Virus record (IMG/VR): IMGVR_UViG_3300032304_002766
Coordinates: 1-40,050 of that record
From: a virus
Length of the DNA stretch: 40,050 nucleotides
Direction: 5' to 3' (one strand)
Every line of letters starts with the position of its first letter. The stretch's first letter is position 1. Shown here piece by piece: positions 9,905-17,217 of this stretch. The notes beneath the pieces are model-generated. The model was not told the origin of the DNA, searched no databases, and saw only the letters and a list, made by a program, of their open reading frames with translations. The position numbers and the translations under genes were made by a program.

Positions 9905-10489
9905 ATGAGAAGAATAGAATTGTTTGATGAGTTCACACCAATAAGTGAAAATTTAAAATATCACGTTGATAATAATATTTCTATTTCGGAGTGTATATTT
10001 AGACCCTATTCGAAGTCTTTCTATAATTTGATGTTAGAGGCTAGAGCACTCTGGGATAGTGGCAAAATTCATTTAAATGGTCTTGATGAAGAGTTATTTT
10101 CCGAAACTGATTTAGGTCGTTTTGCGATTTACGAAGGTCGTATGGTTCCTTTAGATTTACCAATGACTATTGAAGATGAGATAAATGAGGCTGAATATCA
10201 TGGGAGAGAAGTTGAGTTAAATAAGCCGATGAGAAGTAAGGGACCGAAAAAATATAAAGTCTATGTTAAAAACCCAGAAACTGGTAGTGTTAATGTAGTC
10301 AACTTCGGTGATGTTAAAGGTGGTCTTACAACTAAAGCTGGAAATAAAAAAAGAGCAGCGTCATTTGCAAAAAGACATAAATGTGCCGAGAAAGTTGGTA
10401 AGCCTGGTGCTAAATTGACACCTGGATATTGGGCGTGTGTACTGCCTCGGTATGGACTACTTAAAGGTGTTTCGAGTAGATTCTGGTAG
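9905..10489 (+). CDS. Leader-type protein with basic Cys/Trp C-terminal domain, probable virion protein
   Basis: A 194-residue protein. It begins MRRIELFDEF, a member of the leader family, followed by an ISE site. Residues about 60-120 form an acidic domain with DLGRFAIYEGRMVPLDLPM. The C-terminal 75 residues are basic: a KKYKVYVKNPETG segment, a VNFGD turn, then KKRAASFAKRHKC and PGYWACVLP. This last arrangement (RxxSFxxRHxC ... YWxC) recalls a domain I know from many T4-like phages, often encoded near head genes; no biochemical function is known to me. It is the first gene of the rightward cluster and has its own candidate late promoter. Confidence 0.7.
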   Translation: MRRIELFDEFTPISENLKYHVDNNISISECIFRPYSKSFYNLMLEARALWDSGKIHLNGLDEELFSETDLGRFAIYEGRMVPLDLPMTIEDEINEAEYHGREVELNKPMRSKGPKKYKVYVKNPETGSVNVVNFGDVKGGLTTKAGNKKRAASFAKRHKCAEKVGKPGAKLTPGYWACVLPRYGLLKGVSSRFW

Positions 10490-10516
10490 ACAGAAAAAAA
10501 AAATTAAAAGAACCCC

Positions 10517-10915
10517 ATGAAATATTTGAGTAGATTTCAAATATTTGAATCATCTAATAGTTCGTTTGTTAAAGATTTTCTAACAAATTTTGGTATGCTT
10601 ATATCACTTAATTTTAGTCAAATAACTAAGATGGGTAAAGATACTAACTCAACAGATGGGCTTATTGAGATGATGAAACAACTTAGAAAACCAATAATAA
10701 ATGGTAAAAACTATTGTGATTTCTTAAAAGATAATATAGATGGTGTTGTCGAAAATAAAAAATTACTTTCTGCTCTGCTAGATATAGTAAGACAATATTT
10801 AAATTTCATAGAACCAAGAGTTAAAATGTTTGTGAAAGATGAGGCAAAAAATAAAAAATTTTGGATAGAAAAAATTGATGGTTTAAAAAAAGATTATTTG
10901 GAAATAATAACATGA
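10517..10915 (+). CDS. Leader-type protein, unknown function
   Basis: A 132-residue protein that starts MKYLSRFQIFESS, a clear member of the leader family. The rest is a helical, Lys-rich domain (for example a MMKQLRKPI segment and a C-terminal FWIEKIDGLKKDYLEII) without recognised motifs. Its stop codon overlaps the ATG of the next gene by four bases (ATGA), so the two are translationally coupled. I do not recognise the family. Packaging into the head is a proposal based only on the leader. Confidence 0.65.
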   Translation: MKYLSRFQIFESSNSSFVKDFLTNFGMLISLNFSQITKMGKDTNSTDGLIEMMKQLRKPIINGKNYCDFLKDNIDGVVENKKLLSALLDIVRQYLNFIEPRVKMFVKDEAKNKKFWIEKIDGLKKDYLEIIT

Positions 10916-11175
10916 TATTACCATTTATAGAAAAAAAAGAAGAAGATAATGTCTTCATCAGAACTTTCAGTTCGGATACTGAAGAAGAATCTTTATTGTG
11001 GCATCGCGATAAGGAGGATAGAATAATAGAATCTTTAGAAGAAACAGACTGGATGTTTCAATTAGATAATCAATTGCCACAAAAAATAGAAGGTCAAATA
11101 TTTATACCAAAAGAAATTTACCACAGATTGATAAAAGGTAGTGGTGATTTAAAAATAAAATTAATTAAATTTTAA
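10912..11175 (+). CDS. Small cupin-like phage protein
   Basis: An 87-residue protein. The pattern LLWHRDKEDR, then WMFQLDNQLP, then IPKEIYHRLIKG matches a family of short cupin-like phage proteins I recall with the same order of motifs (WHxDxxDR, W-Q-DN-LP, HRxxKG). The His residues could form a metal site, but this is not established. It lacks the leader seen in its neighbours, overlaps the preceding leader gene by four bases and is followed by a new candidate promoter, so it belongs to the first small operon of the cluster. Confidence 0.65.
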   Translation: MILPFIEKKEEDNVFIRTFSSDTEEESLLWHRDKEDRIIESLEETDWMFQLDNQLPQKIEGQIFIPKEIYHRLIKGSGDLKIKLIKF

Positions 11176-11182
11176 AATTTAA

Positions 11183-11194
11183 TTTAATATATAT
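11183..11194 (+). promoter_or_regulatory. Candidate late promoter element for the ferritin gene
   Basis: TTTAATATATAT lies 21 bases before the ATG. It matches the AT element found before the other transcription units. Confidence 0.45.
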
Positions 11195-11215
11195 TTATAA
11201 AAAAAAACAAGAGAT

Positions 11216-11776
11216 ATGCAAATCAAAAAATTTTTAAAAGAACAAATTGAGAATAAGGCTATTCAGCCTGCTAATTCTAAGGGATTAATGACACTCAAAA
11301 CTTTACCAGATACAATTATTTCAACTTTGAATGAAAGAATCGGTGATGAATATACAGCATATTATTTTTACAGAAATGCGGCTAACTGGTGCAAAGATAA
11401 AAACTATAAAAAGGCTACACAATTTTTTGAATCTGAAGCAGCCGGTGAATTAGAACATTCTAAAGGTCTTCAAGATTATTTAACTCAGTGGAATACAATT
11501 CCAACAATTCCACAAGTAGAAACTACACAAGAATTTGAATCTTTGGTTGATATTATAAATAAAGCTTATGTTTTAGAATATAATTTATTGATGAAATATT
11601 CAAAAGACCAACAGTCATTTTTAGGTGTTCACCCTGCGACATTCAATTTTATTCAAAAATATGTTGATATACAAAACGGTGAAGTTTCTGAATATTCAGA
11701 TTTTATAAATGCTTTGAATTTGATTGACTATACCGATAAGTTCCAAGTGTTATATTTTGAACAAAATTATTTCTAA
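11216..11776 (+). CDS. Ferritin-like protein (non-haem ferritin type) with N-terminal extension
   Basis: A 186-residue four-helix ferritin. Aligned by eye to E. coli FtnA, all ferroxidase ligands appear kept: Glu45, Glu78, His81, Glu121, Gln153 and Glu156 (for Glu17, Glu50, His53, Glu94, Gln127 and Glu130). The SEAAGELEHSKGL and PATFNFIQKYV segments are typical. It should oxidise Fe(II) and store iron in a protein cage. Compared with FtnA there are about 28 extra N-terminal residues, starting MQIKKFLKEQIE, which resemble the leader family of its neighbours. A candidate late promoter precedes it and another leader gene follows after five bases. The family call is firm; whether it goes into the virion or acts in the infected cell is open. 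Confidence 0.88.
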   Translation: MQIKKFLKEQIENKAIQPANSKGLMTLKTLPDTIISTLNERIGDEYTAYYFYRNAANWCKDKNYKKATQFFESEAAGELEHSKGLQDYLTQWNTIPTIPQVETTQEFESLVDIINKAYVLEYNLLMKYSKDQQSFLGVHPATFNFIQKYVDIQNGEVSEYSDFINALNLIDYTDKFQVLYFEQNYF

Positions 11777-11781
11777 AATTC

Positions 11782-12957
11782 ATGAAATATATAAAACTAT
11801 TTGAAAATTTTTTAGATGAATATCTTATTGAAGATAGAAGATATATTCATGGTGATTTAGAGACGCAGATTATAAACTTTGTACAAAAATATAAAGGTAG
11901 GGAAGATAAAATATTTGTTTCTTTTAGAAGTTCTGAGCATGTTACTATGATTAATAGGAAGAATACATTTGGTACACCTACTGGTATCTATACTTATCCT
12001 TGGAAAGGATATTTTGACAAAAGATATGAAGAAAGAATTAAAGGAAAAAAGGTAATCAATATTAATTTACTAGTACCATTTACTGGAAAAGAACCTGCAA
12101 AATATATTTACCTTTATAAAATAAAAGATGATGCTAAAATTATCAGTAATAGCACTAAGTATGAAGAACTTAGAAAATTTGCCGAAAAAATAGAGCCTTT
12201 CTATCCTAATAATATTTTTCTTTCTAAATATTTAAAAAGTGAAGATGATTATTTAAACTTTTCAAAAAATCCATTTTTGAAAGGCATTAAATGTCCAAAT
12301 TGTGATATGGGAGAAGTTGTTTGTCATGATTGTGAAGGAGAGGGTTATTTTGAAGATGGTGAGGAATGTTATAATTGTTATGGAACTGGAAAAGATGAAT
12401 GTTATCCATGTCATGGAACTGGGTATCAATCAGAGGTTTTTGAAGACGTTCCTGCTCATATATTTTGGGTGTTATTATATGATATAGTTGGGACTATTGG
12501 TGGCAATCTTCAATTAAAATTTACAAATTTATGTAATAAAATTGGTGTTGATGGTTTTGTAGATTATGGTTCTGGTTATATACATCCGAATGAAAAAATA
12601 CAGGCAGTGCTTCTAAAGGGTAGATCGATAATAGAAGATTATGCGATTGTCTCAACTGATTCTGGAATGGATATAATATCTATATCTTCTAAAATCTTAG
12701 AGATGGATAAAGATGAATTCAAGGAATTGTTAGACTTGAAGATTTATGATAGAAAAACCGACAAATATAAGGATGATGTAGTTAATAATTTAATTAGGAA
12801 TTTGAGAAAAGAAAATAAGTTAGAATTGCTTTTAATAAAACTAACGCAAGAAGAACTTAAAAACTATAGGCATATTTTTTCTTTCGTAGAAAATATAAAA
12901 AAGTTTTTGACCGAACCCGAACTAAATTTTTTACAAGAGTTAGAAAATAAAAATTAA
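11782..12957 (+). CDS. Leader-type protein with DnaJ-like zinc finger inside a polyvalent-type domain
   Basis: A 391-residue protein. Residues 1-10 are the archetypal leader MKYIKLFENF, followed by a LIE site near residue 17. Residues 171-214 carry four CxxC pairs (171/174, 181/184, 196/199, 207/210) with GxG spacers, the pattern of the DnaJ cysteine-rich domain, likely binding two zinc ions. The zinc finger splits a second domain: FVSFRSSEHV and GTPTGIYTYPW before it, and VDGFVDYGSGYIHPNEKIQ after it. I recall these two halves as continuous in large phage and plasmid polyvalent proteins; an ADP-ribosyltransferase-like or other toxin-like activity is possible but not shown. There is no J domain, so it is not a true DnaJ. 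The C-terminal 100 residues are helical and charged. Confidence 0.7.
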   Translation: MKYIKLFENFLDEYLIEDRRYIHGDLETQIINFVQKYKGREDKIFVSFRSSEHVTMINRKNTFGTPTGIYTYPWKGYFDKRYEERIKGKKVININLLVPFTGKEPAKYIYLYKIKDDAKIISNSTKYEELRKFAEKIEPFYPNNIFLSKYLKSEDDYLNFSKNPFLKGIKCPNCDMGEVVCHDCEGEGYFEDGEECYNCYGTGKDECYPCHGTGYQSEVFEDVPAHIFWVLLYDIVGTIGGNLQLKFTNLCNKIGVDGFVDYGSGYIHPNEKIQAVLLKGRSIIEDYAIVSTDSGMDIISISSKILEMDKDEFKELLDLKIYDRKTDKYKDDVVNNLIRNLRKENKLELLLIKLTQEELKNYRHIFSFVENIKKFLTEPELNFLQELENKN

Positions 12958-12964
12958 AAATATA

Positions 12965-13096
12965 ATGAAATATATCAAACTATTTGTAAATTTTTTTAGC
13001 ATAATTGATTTTGGAAATCAATTATGGATAGAAACTAATGATTGGGAAAATTGGGATGAATTAGTTTGGAATGAACAACCAGAAGAACTAACCTAA
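12965..13096 (+). CDS. 43-residue leader mini-gene or remnant
   Basis: A short gene starting MKYIKLFVNFF and ending after a Trp- and Glu-rich acidic stretch (WENWDELVWNEQPEEL). Its first 33 bases differ from the start of the preceding gene at only about three positions, so it looks like a recent duplication of the leader. It could be a real micropeptide or the remains of a leader gene whose body was lost. It lies tightly packed, 7 bases after one gene and 12 before the next. Confidence 0.5.
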   Translation: MKYIKLFVNFFSIIDFGNQLWIETNDWENWDELVWNEQPEELT

Positions 13097-13108
13097 ATTG
13101 AAATTGTA

Positions 13109-13369
13109 ATGATTTTGAATGAATTTTTAAATAAGAAATTCAAGATAGGTAAAATCAGTTTGAAAAAAAGACTATCTAATGACAAATTTAGATCTTGTCT
13201 TAGGATTGATAATGAAAATGATTCAACCATTTTCATTTACAAATTTAGAGATGATATGTGGATGATAGAAATATTTGAATTTATATTACAAGATGACAAA
13301 AAGTTTGTTTGTGATGGGACCGATGGATTATCTTTATGGCTTTCTGATTGGATAAAAAAATTAAGATAG
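13109..13369 (+). CDS. Small hypothetical protein
   Basis: An 86-residue protein with a basic N-terminal third and an acidic, Trp-containing C-terminal part (SLWLSDWIKKL). The start MILNEFLNKKF is only loosely similar to the leader family. There are no recognised motifs. It sits between the 43-residue leader gene and a leader-bearing basic protein in the same operon-like run. Coding is supported mainly by tight packing and codon use like its neighbours. Confidence 0.5.
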   Translation: MILNEFLNKKFKIGKISLKKRLSNDKFRSCLRIDNENDSTIFIYKFRDDMWMIEIFEFILQDDKKFVCDGTDGLSLWLSDWIKKLR

Positions 13370-13394
13370 AATTTTAAAAATAAAAATGAATAAT

Positions 13395-13976
13395 ATGAGA
13401 TATATTAAATTATTTGAAAACTTTAATCAAACCTCAACTTGGGAGGCAAAATTAGAAGAAATTAGAAATGGACTACCAACCAACGAAAATATTGAATTCT
13501 CTTGGAAACTAGAAAGTTCATCAGTTGATGATACTAAACAAGGTTTTCTTTTTATAAGCTTATACAAAAATGGTTTACATTTGAATCTACAGTGGAATAT
13601 TGATTTGGATTCATCTAAAATACAATTTATTGCCGAAGGGCAAGATTCTAAGGGAAATTCAGTATCCGAATTATCTTATAATACAGAGGTTGACAATATA
13701 GACCAGGCTTTAGAAATGGTTGAATCGGACATAGAAGATTGTCTATATGCTGATGAGGTAGAGTTTTACGAAGATGAAAGTGATATACTTGAAAGCTTAA
13801 TACTTGAAAAAAATGTAGCAAAAAATCAATCTCTTTGGGCTTCCTGTAAAGCTTGGGCAAAAGAAAGATACGATGTTTGGCCTTCTGCTTATGCTTGTGG
13901 TGCAGCAGCCAAAAGATATAAAGCTAAAGGTGGTAAATGGAGAAAAGCTAAGAAGAGAAAAAAATCAAGAAAATAA
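13395..13976 (+). CDS. Leader-type protein with basic C-terminal domain
   Basis: I choose the ATG that gives MRYIKLFENF at the N-terminus because it matches the leader family; an ATG nine bases upstream adds MNN. Residues about 20-140 form an acidic beta-rich domain. The last 50 residues are sharply different: a SLWASCKAWAKERYDVWPSA segment followed by KRYKAKGGKW and a run of Lys/Arg to the end. I recall the SLW...PSAYA...YKxKGGKW domain from phage and giant-virus proteins of unknown function. The highly basic end suggests nucleic-acid binding. It lies three bases before another basic leader gene. Confidence 0.7.
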   Translation: MRYIKLFENFNQTSTWEAKLEEIRNGLPTNENIEFSWKLESSSVDDTKQGFLFISLYKNGLHLNLQWNIDLDSSKIQFIAEGQDSKGNSVSELSYNTEVDNIDQALEMVESDIEDCLYADEVEFYEDESDILESLILEKNVAKNQSLWASCKAWAKERYDVWPSAYACGAAAKRYKAKGGKWRKAKKRKKSRK

Positions 13977-13978
13977 AC

Positions 13979-14302
13979 ATGGTTAAAATTAAAAAGTTTG
14001 AAGAGTTTTGTTACGAAATCAACGAGAAGAAAAAGGCTAAAAAACCTTATGCAGACACCAAAGGTGGCTTGGACAAATGGTTTAAAGAAAAATGGGTAGA
14101 TATATCCAAAACTAATCCTGATGGTTCTCATCCACCTTGTGGTAGAGATGATGCTAGTAAAGGTGGTTACCCTAAATGTAGAAAAGCAAAAGTCGCTGGT
14201 AAATGGTCTAAGAAAAGAAAAAAGGCGGCTGTTGCGAGAAAGAGGACAGCAGAAAAGAAAGGTGAAAAAGGTAGTGGTAGAAAACCAAACTATTCAAGAT
14301 AG
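13979..14302 (+). CDS. Leader-type basic protein, DUF5872-like
   Basis: A 107-residue, strongly basic protein. It starts MVKIKKFEEFCYEINEKKK, a leader with an INE site. The rest matches what I recall as DUF5872: GLDKWFKEKWVDI, then a CGRDDASKGGYPKC segment whose two Cys could bind metal, then a Lys/Arg-rich tail ending RKPNYSR. The family occurs in phages and giant viruses and has no known activity to my knowledge. With its partner upstream it makes a pair of small basic proteins, both with a leader. A condensing role on packaged DNA is a plausible inference. A terminator follows directly. Confidence 0.75.
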   Translation: MVKIKKFEEFCYEINEKKKAKKPYADTKGGLDKWFKEKWVDISKTNPDGSHPPCGRDDASKGGYPKCRKAKVAGKWSKKRKKAAVARKRTAEKKGEKGSGRKPNYSR

Positions 14303-14308
14303 AATAAA

Positions 14309-14334
14309 AACCCATCTTAACCGATGGGTTTTTT
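14309..14334. terminator. Bidirectional rho-independent terminator
   Basis: An 8-base-pair stem (AACCCATC with GATGGGTT, loop TTAACC) is followed by a T-run on the plus strand and preceded by an A-run. It separates the leader cluster from the convergent exonuclease gene. Confidence 0.85.
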
Positions 14335-14989
14335 AATAAATCTTTTTAGAGACTTCAATACAAGCCAAAATATCTCTCTCACAATAATCCTTAATGTCTT
14401 CTAATCTATCCTGCCAGTAAAACTTATGAACATCTGAACCGCTCATGAGTTCTTTTGGTGAGTCGATATCTAACTCATAAGCCATTTCATCAAATGATGG
14501 TGACCAAGCAAATTTTCCTTTCCAATCCTCAAACATATCTACAATTCTCTGTTCCCAGGGTTTTTTCCCATAAGGCAGAATGATATTAGCTGGCTTTATT
14601 CCATACTTATGTAATTTATGAAGTATCCAAGGAATGTCGAAATGTGAGATTCTAAACCCAGAAAGGTTGAAGTTTTTTGTTTCAATCTTTTTCAATAATT
14701 CATTAAAGTTTTCTACTATTTCCCTTTCCTCTTTACCATAAAAAGATTTTATCTGATAGTTACCAGAGTTAGCAATAAAACCAAAAGATATACAACAAAT
14801 TTTACCAAATGCAGATATTATTCCAGCATTCTCAACATAAGCTTCATCTATATTGGAATATTTTTCATTCCAAGACATTTTAGAAAATTTTGATTGAAAT
14901 AGTTTTGAACCCCTTTCATCTTCTAACTTGAAAATTTCATAGTCTGGGTAGGAACCACATGTCTCGATATCAAAAAAGAATAAATCCAT
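14333..14989 (-). CDS. DEDD-family 3'-5' exonuclease (PolB-exonuclease-like)
   Basis: A 218-residue single-domain exonuclease. The three exonuclease motifs are visible: FFDIET (Asp7, Glu9), SHFDIPWI (Asp118), and YCERDILA (Tyr202 and Asp206, the YxxxD form typical of DEDDy enzymes). The family, related to the proofreading domain of B-type DNA polymerases, degrades DNA or RNA from the 3' end using two metal ions. No polymerase domain is attached. It lies four bases downstream of the SbcD-like nuclease on the same strand, so the two are probably cotranscribed and may work together in DNA end processing. Confidence 0.82.
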   Translation of the reverse strand: MDLFFFDIETCGSYPDYEIFKLEDERGSKLFQSKFSKMSWNEKYSNIDEAYVENAGIISAFGKICCISFGFIANSGNYQIKSFYGKEEREIVENFNELLKKIETKNFNLSGFRISHFDIPWILHKLHKYGIKPANIILPYGKKPWEQRIVDMFEDWKGKFAWSPSFDEMAYELDIDSPKELMSGSDVHKFYWQDRLEDIKDYCERDILACIEVSKKIY

Positions 14990-14993
14990 TTTT

Positions 14994-16124
14994 TTAATTT
15001 TCTATGTTTTTAAAATTATGATTGTAAACATCTATTATTTTTTCAAACTCACCTAAAATACCTGACTTTATTTTATCTGAGTTATATTTTTGTGAATTGA
15101 TGTATTCTTTTATTATTTCACCAAACTCAAGTTGAATACTTGGAATCACACCATTATTCAATTCTTCTTCGGTAATTTCATCTGTCACAGTTTTAACTTC
15201 TGCACTTTCTGTTACGATATCATCTAAATATTCAACTGAAGCAAAATTACCGGTTTCTAAAATCATCTCGAGCTTTCTTCTGAACTTTCTATTGTTTATT
15301 AGAAGAGAGTTTGAAATTTTCAAGTCTATGTAATCTCTTGTTGAAATTTTGTCAAGATTTAAAATATCCTCTTCATTTTTTACCCAAACTTTCATAAATT
15401 TCGGGGAAACATCATTCGGGATAAATTCTTCTGAGCCATCGATGGTATCTAATATATAAATGCCTTTTTGATTACCTAAATCATTTCTATCCATTTCAAA
15501 TATAGATCCAACAAATGTAAAGTTCTTTGTTGATTGTCTTATATGTAAATGGCCAGAATAAACTTTTTTGAAATTGTTAAATTCTTCTATATCAATTTTA
15601 TCATTATTTTTATGTGCAACGGAAGTTAAGTGCATTTTAGCACCATTTAAATCAGAATGGCAAAAAAGATAATGACAATCTTTATTTTGTTGTATATGTT
15701 TTATCTGTTCGGATTTTTTGTCAAAGTATGGCATCATCAAAATTTTCTTACCAAAAAACTCAACCTTCTTACAATGGTCATAAATAAAAACATTTGGAAT
15801 CCATCTAAATGCTCTTATAGTATTTATTTCACTTGAACTTTTATGCCAACAATCGTGATTCCCGACTAAAATATGTAGTGGTGCAATTTTAGAAATCTTT
15901 TCTACTACATCCATTCCAAAATTAAGTAAATCTATGGGTATAACAGTCCTGTTGTCAAAAAGGTCACCTAATTGAACTATTATATCTTCTTTTGTAACAT
16001 TTTTTTCAAGATAGGGTATTAAAAATTTATCGAAATATTCTATATGTGTTTTTTTCCAATTGTCATATTTATTTGGAAATCCAAGTCCGATGTGTACATC
16101 CCCTATTAAAAATATTTTTGACAT
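14994..16124 (-). CDS. SbcD/Mre11-like nuclease (T4 gp47-like)
   Basis: I choose the internal ATG giving MSKIFLIGDVHIG; the longer frame adds 43 hydrophobic residues translated from the AT-rich promoter region and is unlikely. The 376-residue product has the calcineurin-type nuclease motifs: GDVHIG (Asp9, His11), GDLFD (Asp54), GNHD (His90), CHSD (His156) and GHLH (His192, His194). In the family this manganese nuclease works with a Rad50/SbcC/gp46 ATPase in recombination and DNA end processing. No such ATPase is in the window, so it is either elsewhere or host-supplied. A divergent intergenic region of 156 bases separates it from the tail tube gene. Confidence 0.85.
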   Translation of the reverse strand: MSKIFLIGDVHIGLGFPNKYDNWKKTHIEYFDKFLIPYLEKNVTKEDIIVQLGDLFDNRTVIPIDLLNFGMDVVEKISKIAPLHILVGNHDCWHKSSSEINTIRAFRWIPNVFIYDHCKKVEFFGKKILMMPYFDKKSEQIKHIQQNKDCHYLFCHSDLNGAKMHLTSVAHKNNDKIDIEEFNNFKKVYSGHLHIRQSTKNFTFVGSIFEMDRNDLGNQKGIYILDTIDGSEEFIPNDVSPKFMKVWVKNEEDILNLDKISTRDYIDLKISNSLLINNRKFRRKLEMILETGNFASVEYLDDIVTESAEVKTVTDEITEEELNNGVIPSIQLEFGEIIKEYINSQKYNSDKIKSGILGEFEKIIDVYNHNFKNIEN

Positions 16125-16184
16125 AATCTTTTTTATTTTTATATCAAATGGGGAAAGATAAGTTAGAAAAAAATGACTTTTTGG

Positions 16185-16229
16185 ATTAAATATATAGATA
16201 ATAAGAAGATAAAAAATTTTTATATATAG
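16185..16229 (+). promoter_or_regulatory. Candidate late promoter region for the tail tube gene
   Basis: Two copies of the AT element occur, ATTAAATATATAG at 16185-16197 and TTTTTATATATAG at 16217-16229, about 84 and 52 bases before the tail tube ATG. Which one is used cannot be decided from sequence. Confidence 0.4.
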
Positions 16230-16280
16230 TTTTATAATTGTAATCTTAAACAATTAAATAAAAAATAATATAACTTAGTT

Positions 16281-16931
16281 ATGGCAGGAGGATTACCACA
16301 TTTTTCCAATATTCTTGTTACAGGTCAACAGGCAGGTCCTGGTGCAGAACCACAGGAAGTTTTTTACACAAACCTTTTTGAGGTTACGATAAACTTACCA
16401 ACTGCATTGCAACAATACAGTGGTCAACAATTATTGTTGATTCAACAAGCTACTAAGATGGGTTCAGCTTTAGGTCTTTCTGAAAAAATCGAGGTGAAAG
16501 AACAAAGATATAAAACTTCAACTAGAGCTTTTGCTTCAACACCGGCAAAAACACACATCGAGTTCAACATTGGTTTTAACGTGAATGTTAATACTAACTC
16601 TAATGTTGAGGTTTGGAACGTATTGAAAGCTTGGTACGACTTAGTTTATAACTTCAATAACGGTACAATGAATTATAAGAGAGACATGATCGGAACAGTT
16701 ATTCTTGATATGCATGACAAAAGGGGTGTTGTTTTAAGAAGAATCACTTATAATAATGCTCAACTTTTATCTATCACCGGATGGACTGACCCAGATTGGA
16801 GTAGTTCTGAGATTCACTCACTACAAGCAGACTTCGTTGCAGATTATTGGACAGATGAATATATCGATGATGTCGATTCTACTAATGGTAGTATTCCAAA
16901 TGGTGTTCTTCCTTATACAGTTTATCCTTAA
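16281..16931 (+). CDS. Tail tube protein (T4 gp19-like)
   Basis: A 216-residue protein. The C-terminal half has the tail tube pattern: YKRDMIGTVILDMHDKRG, then TYNNAQLLSITGWTDPDWSS, then a strand ending ADFVADYW. Length is close to the 163-220 residues usual for gp19-like tubes. Subunits should stack as hexamers to make the inner tube of the contractile tail. It stands alone between two minus-strand blocks, with its own promoter region and a terminator directly after the stop. A tube-initiator (gp54-like) role is a less likely alternative. Confidence 0.85.
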   Translation: MAGGLPHFSNILVTGQQAGPGAEPQEVFYTNLFEVTINLPTALQQYSGQQLLLIQQATKMGSALGLSEKIEVKEQRYKTSTRAFASTPAKTHIEFNIGFNVNVNTNSNVEVWNVLKAWYDLVYNFNNGTMNYKRDMIGTVILDMHDKRGVVLRRITYNNAQLLSITGWTDPDWSSSEIHSLQADFVADYWTDEYIDDVDSTNGSIPNGVLPYTVYP

Positions 16932-16937
16932 AATATT

Positions 16938-16967
16938 AAAACCCAATCAAAAGATTGGGTTTTTTTT
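16938..16967. terminator. Rho-independent terminator after the tail tube gene
   Basis: A stem of at least 10 base pairs (AAACCCAATC with GATTGGGTTT, loop AAAA) is followed by a long T-run. The A-run on the left allows it to serve the convergent minus-strand unit as well. Confidence 0.88.
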
Positions 16968-17217
16968 ACTTCTTAAATTTACTTGCCATATTACTCATGT
17001 TATTCATATAAGATCCGGGATTGAAGTTTGGCATGCCCTTACCCTGTTCTTCTTCTTGTTTCTTCTTTTGCTTTTCCTCTTCTTCAGTTAATTGGTTAAC
17101 TATTTTAATATTCTCTTCAAGTAACCAATAAGGCCAATCATCAATAGCCCATTCCTGTAAATGATAGTTTTTTTGCAAAAGAAGTTTATTCTTCAATAAA
17201 CTGTTCAAATGCGTCAT
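16966..17217 (-). CDS. Small baseplate/tail assembly protein overlapping the gp26-like gene
   Basis: An 83-residue protein. I take the ATG at 17217; a TTG six bases earlier is also possible. It holds a helical N-terminal part with LQEWAIDDWPYWLLEENIK, an acidic-basic coiled stretch of Glu and Lys (residues about 43-58) and a Gly/Asn/Met-rich tail. The Trp-rich WPYW...EE pattern followed by a charged helix recalls small gp51-like or tail-chaperone proteins encoded after gp26 in T4-like phages, but this is a weak match. It overlaps the end of the gp26-like gene by 32 bases in another frame, which suggests translational coupling or frameshifting. Confidence 0.6.
   Translation of the reverse strand: MTHLNSLLKNKLLLQKNYHLQEWAIDDWPYWLLEENIKIVNQLTEEEEKQKKKQEEEQGKGMPNFNPGSYMNNMSNMASKFKK

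Noticed and set aside
12302-12487. 61-residue frame inside the zinc-finger protein gene
   Set aside because: Met/Val/Ile-rich shadow frame caused by the TGTxxxTGT pattern of the Cys codons.
11782-12957. A true DnaJ chaperone
   Set aside because: Only the cysteine-rich repeats match; there is no J domain with HPD motif and no Gly/Phe region.
16125-16253. 43-residue hydrophobic extension of the SbcD/Mre11-like nuclease
   Set aside because: It comes from the AT-rich intergenic region; the family normally starts within a few residues of the first GDxH motif.
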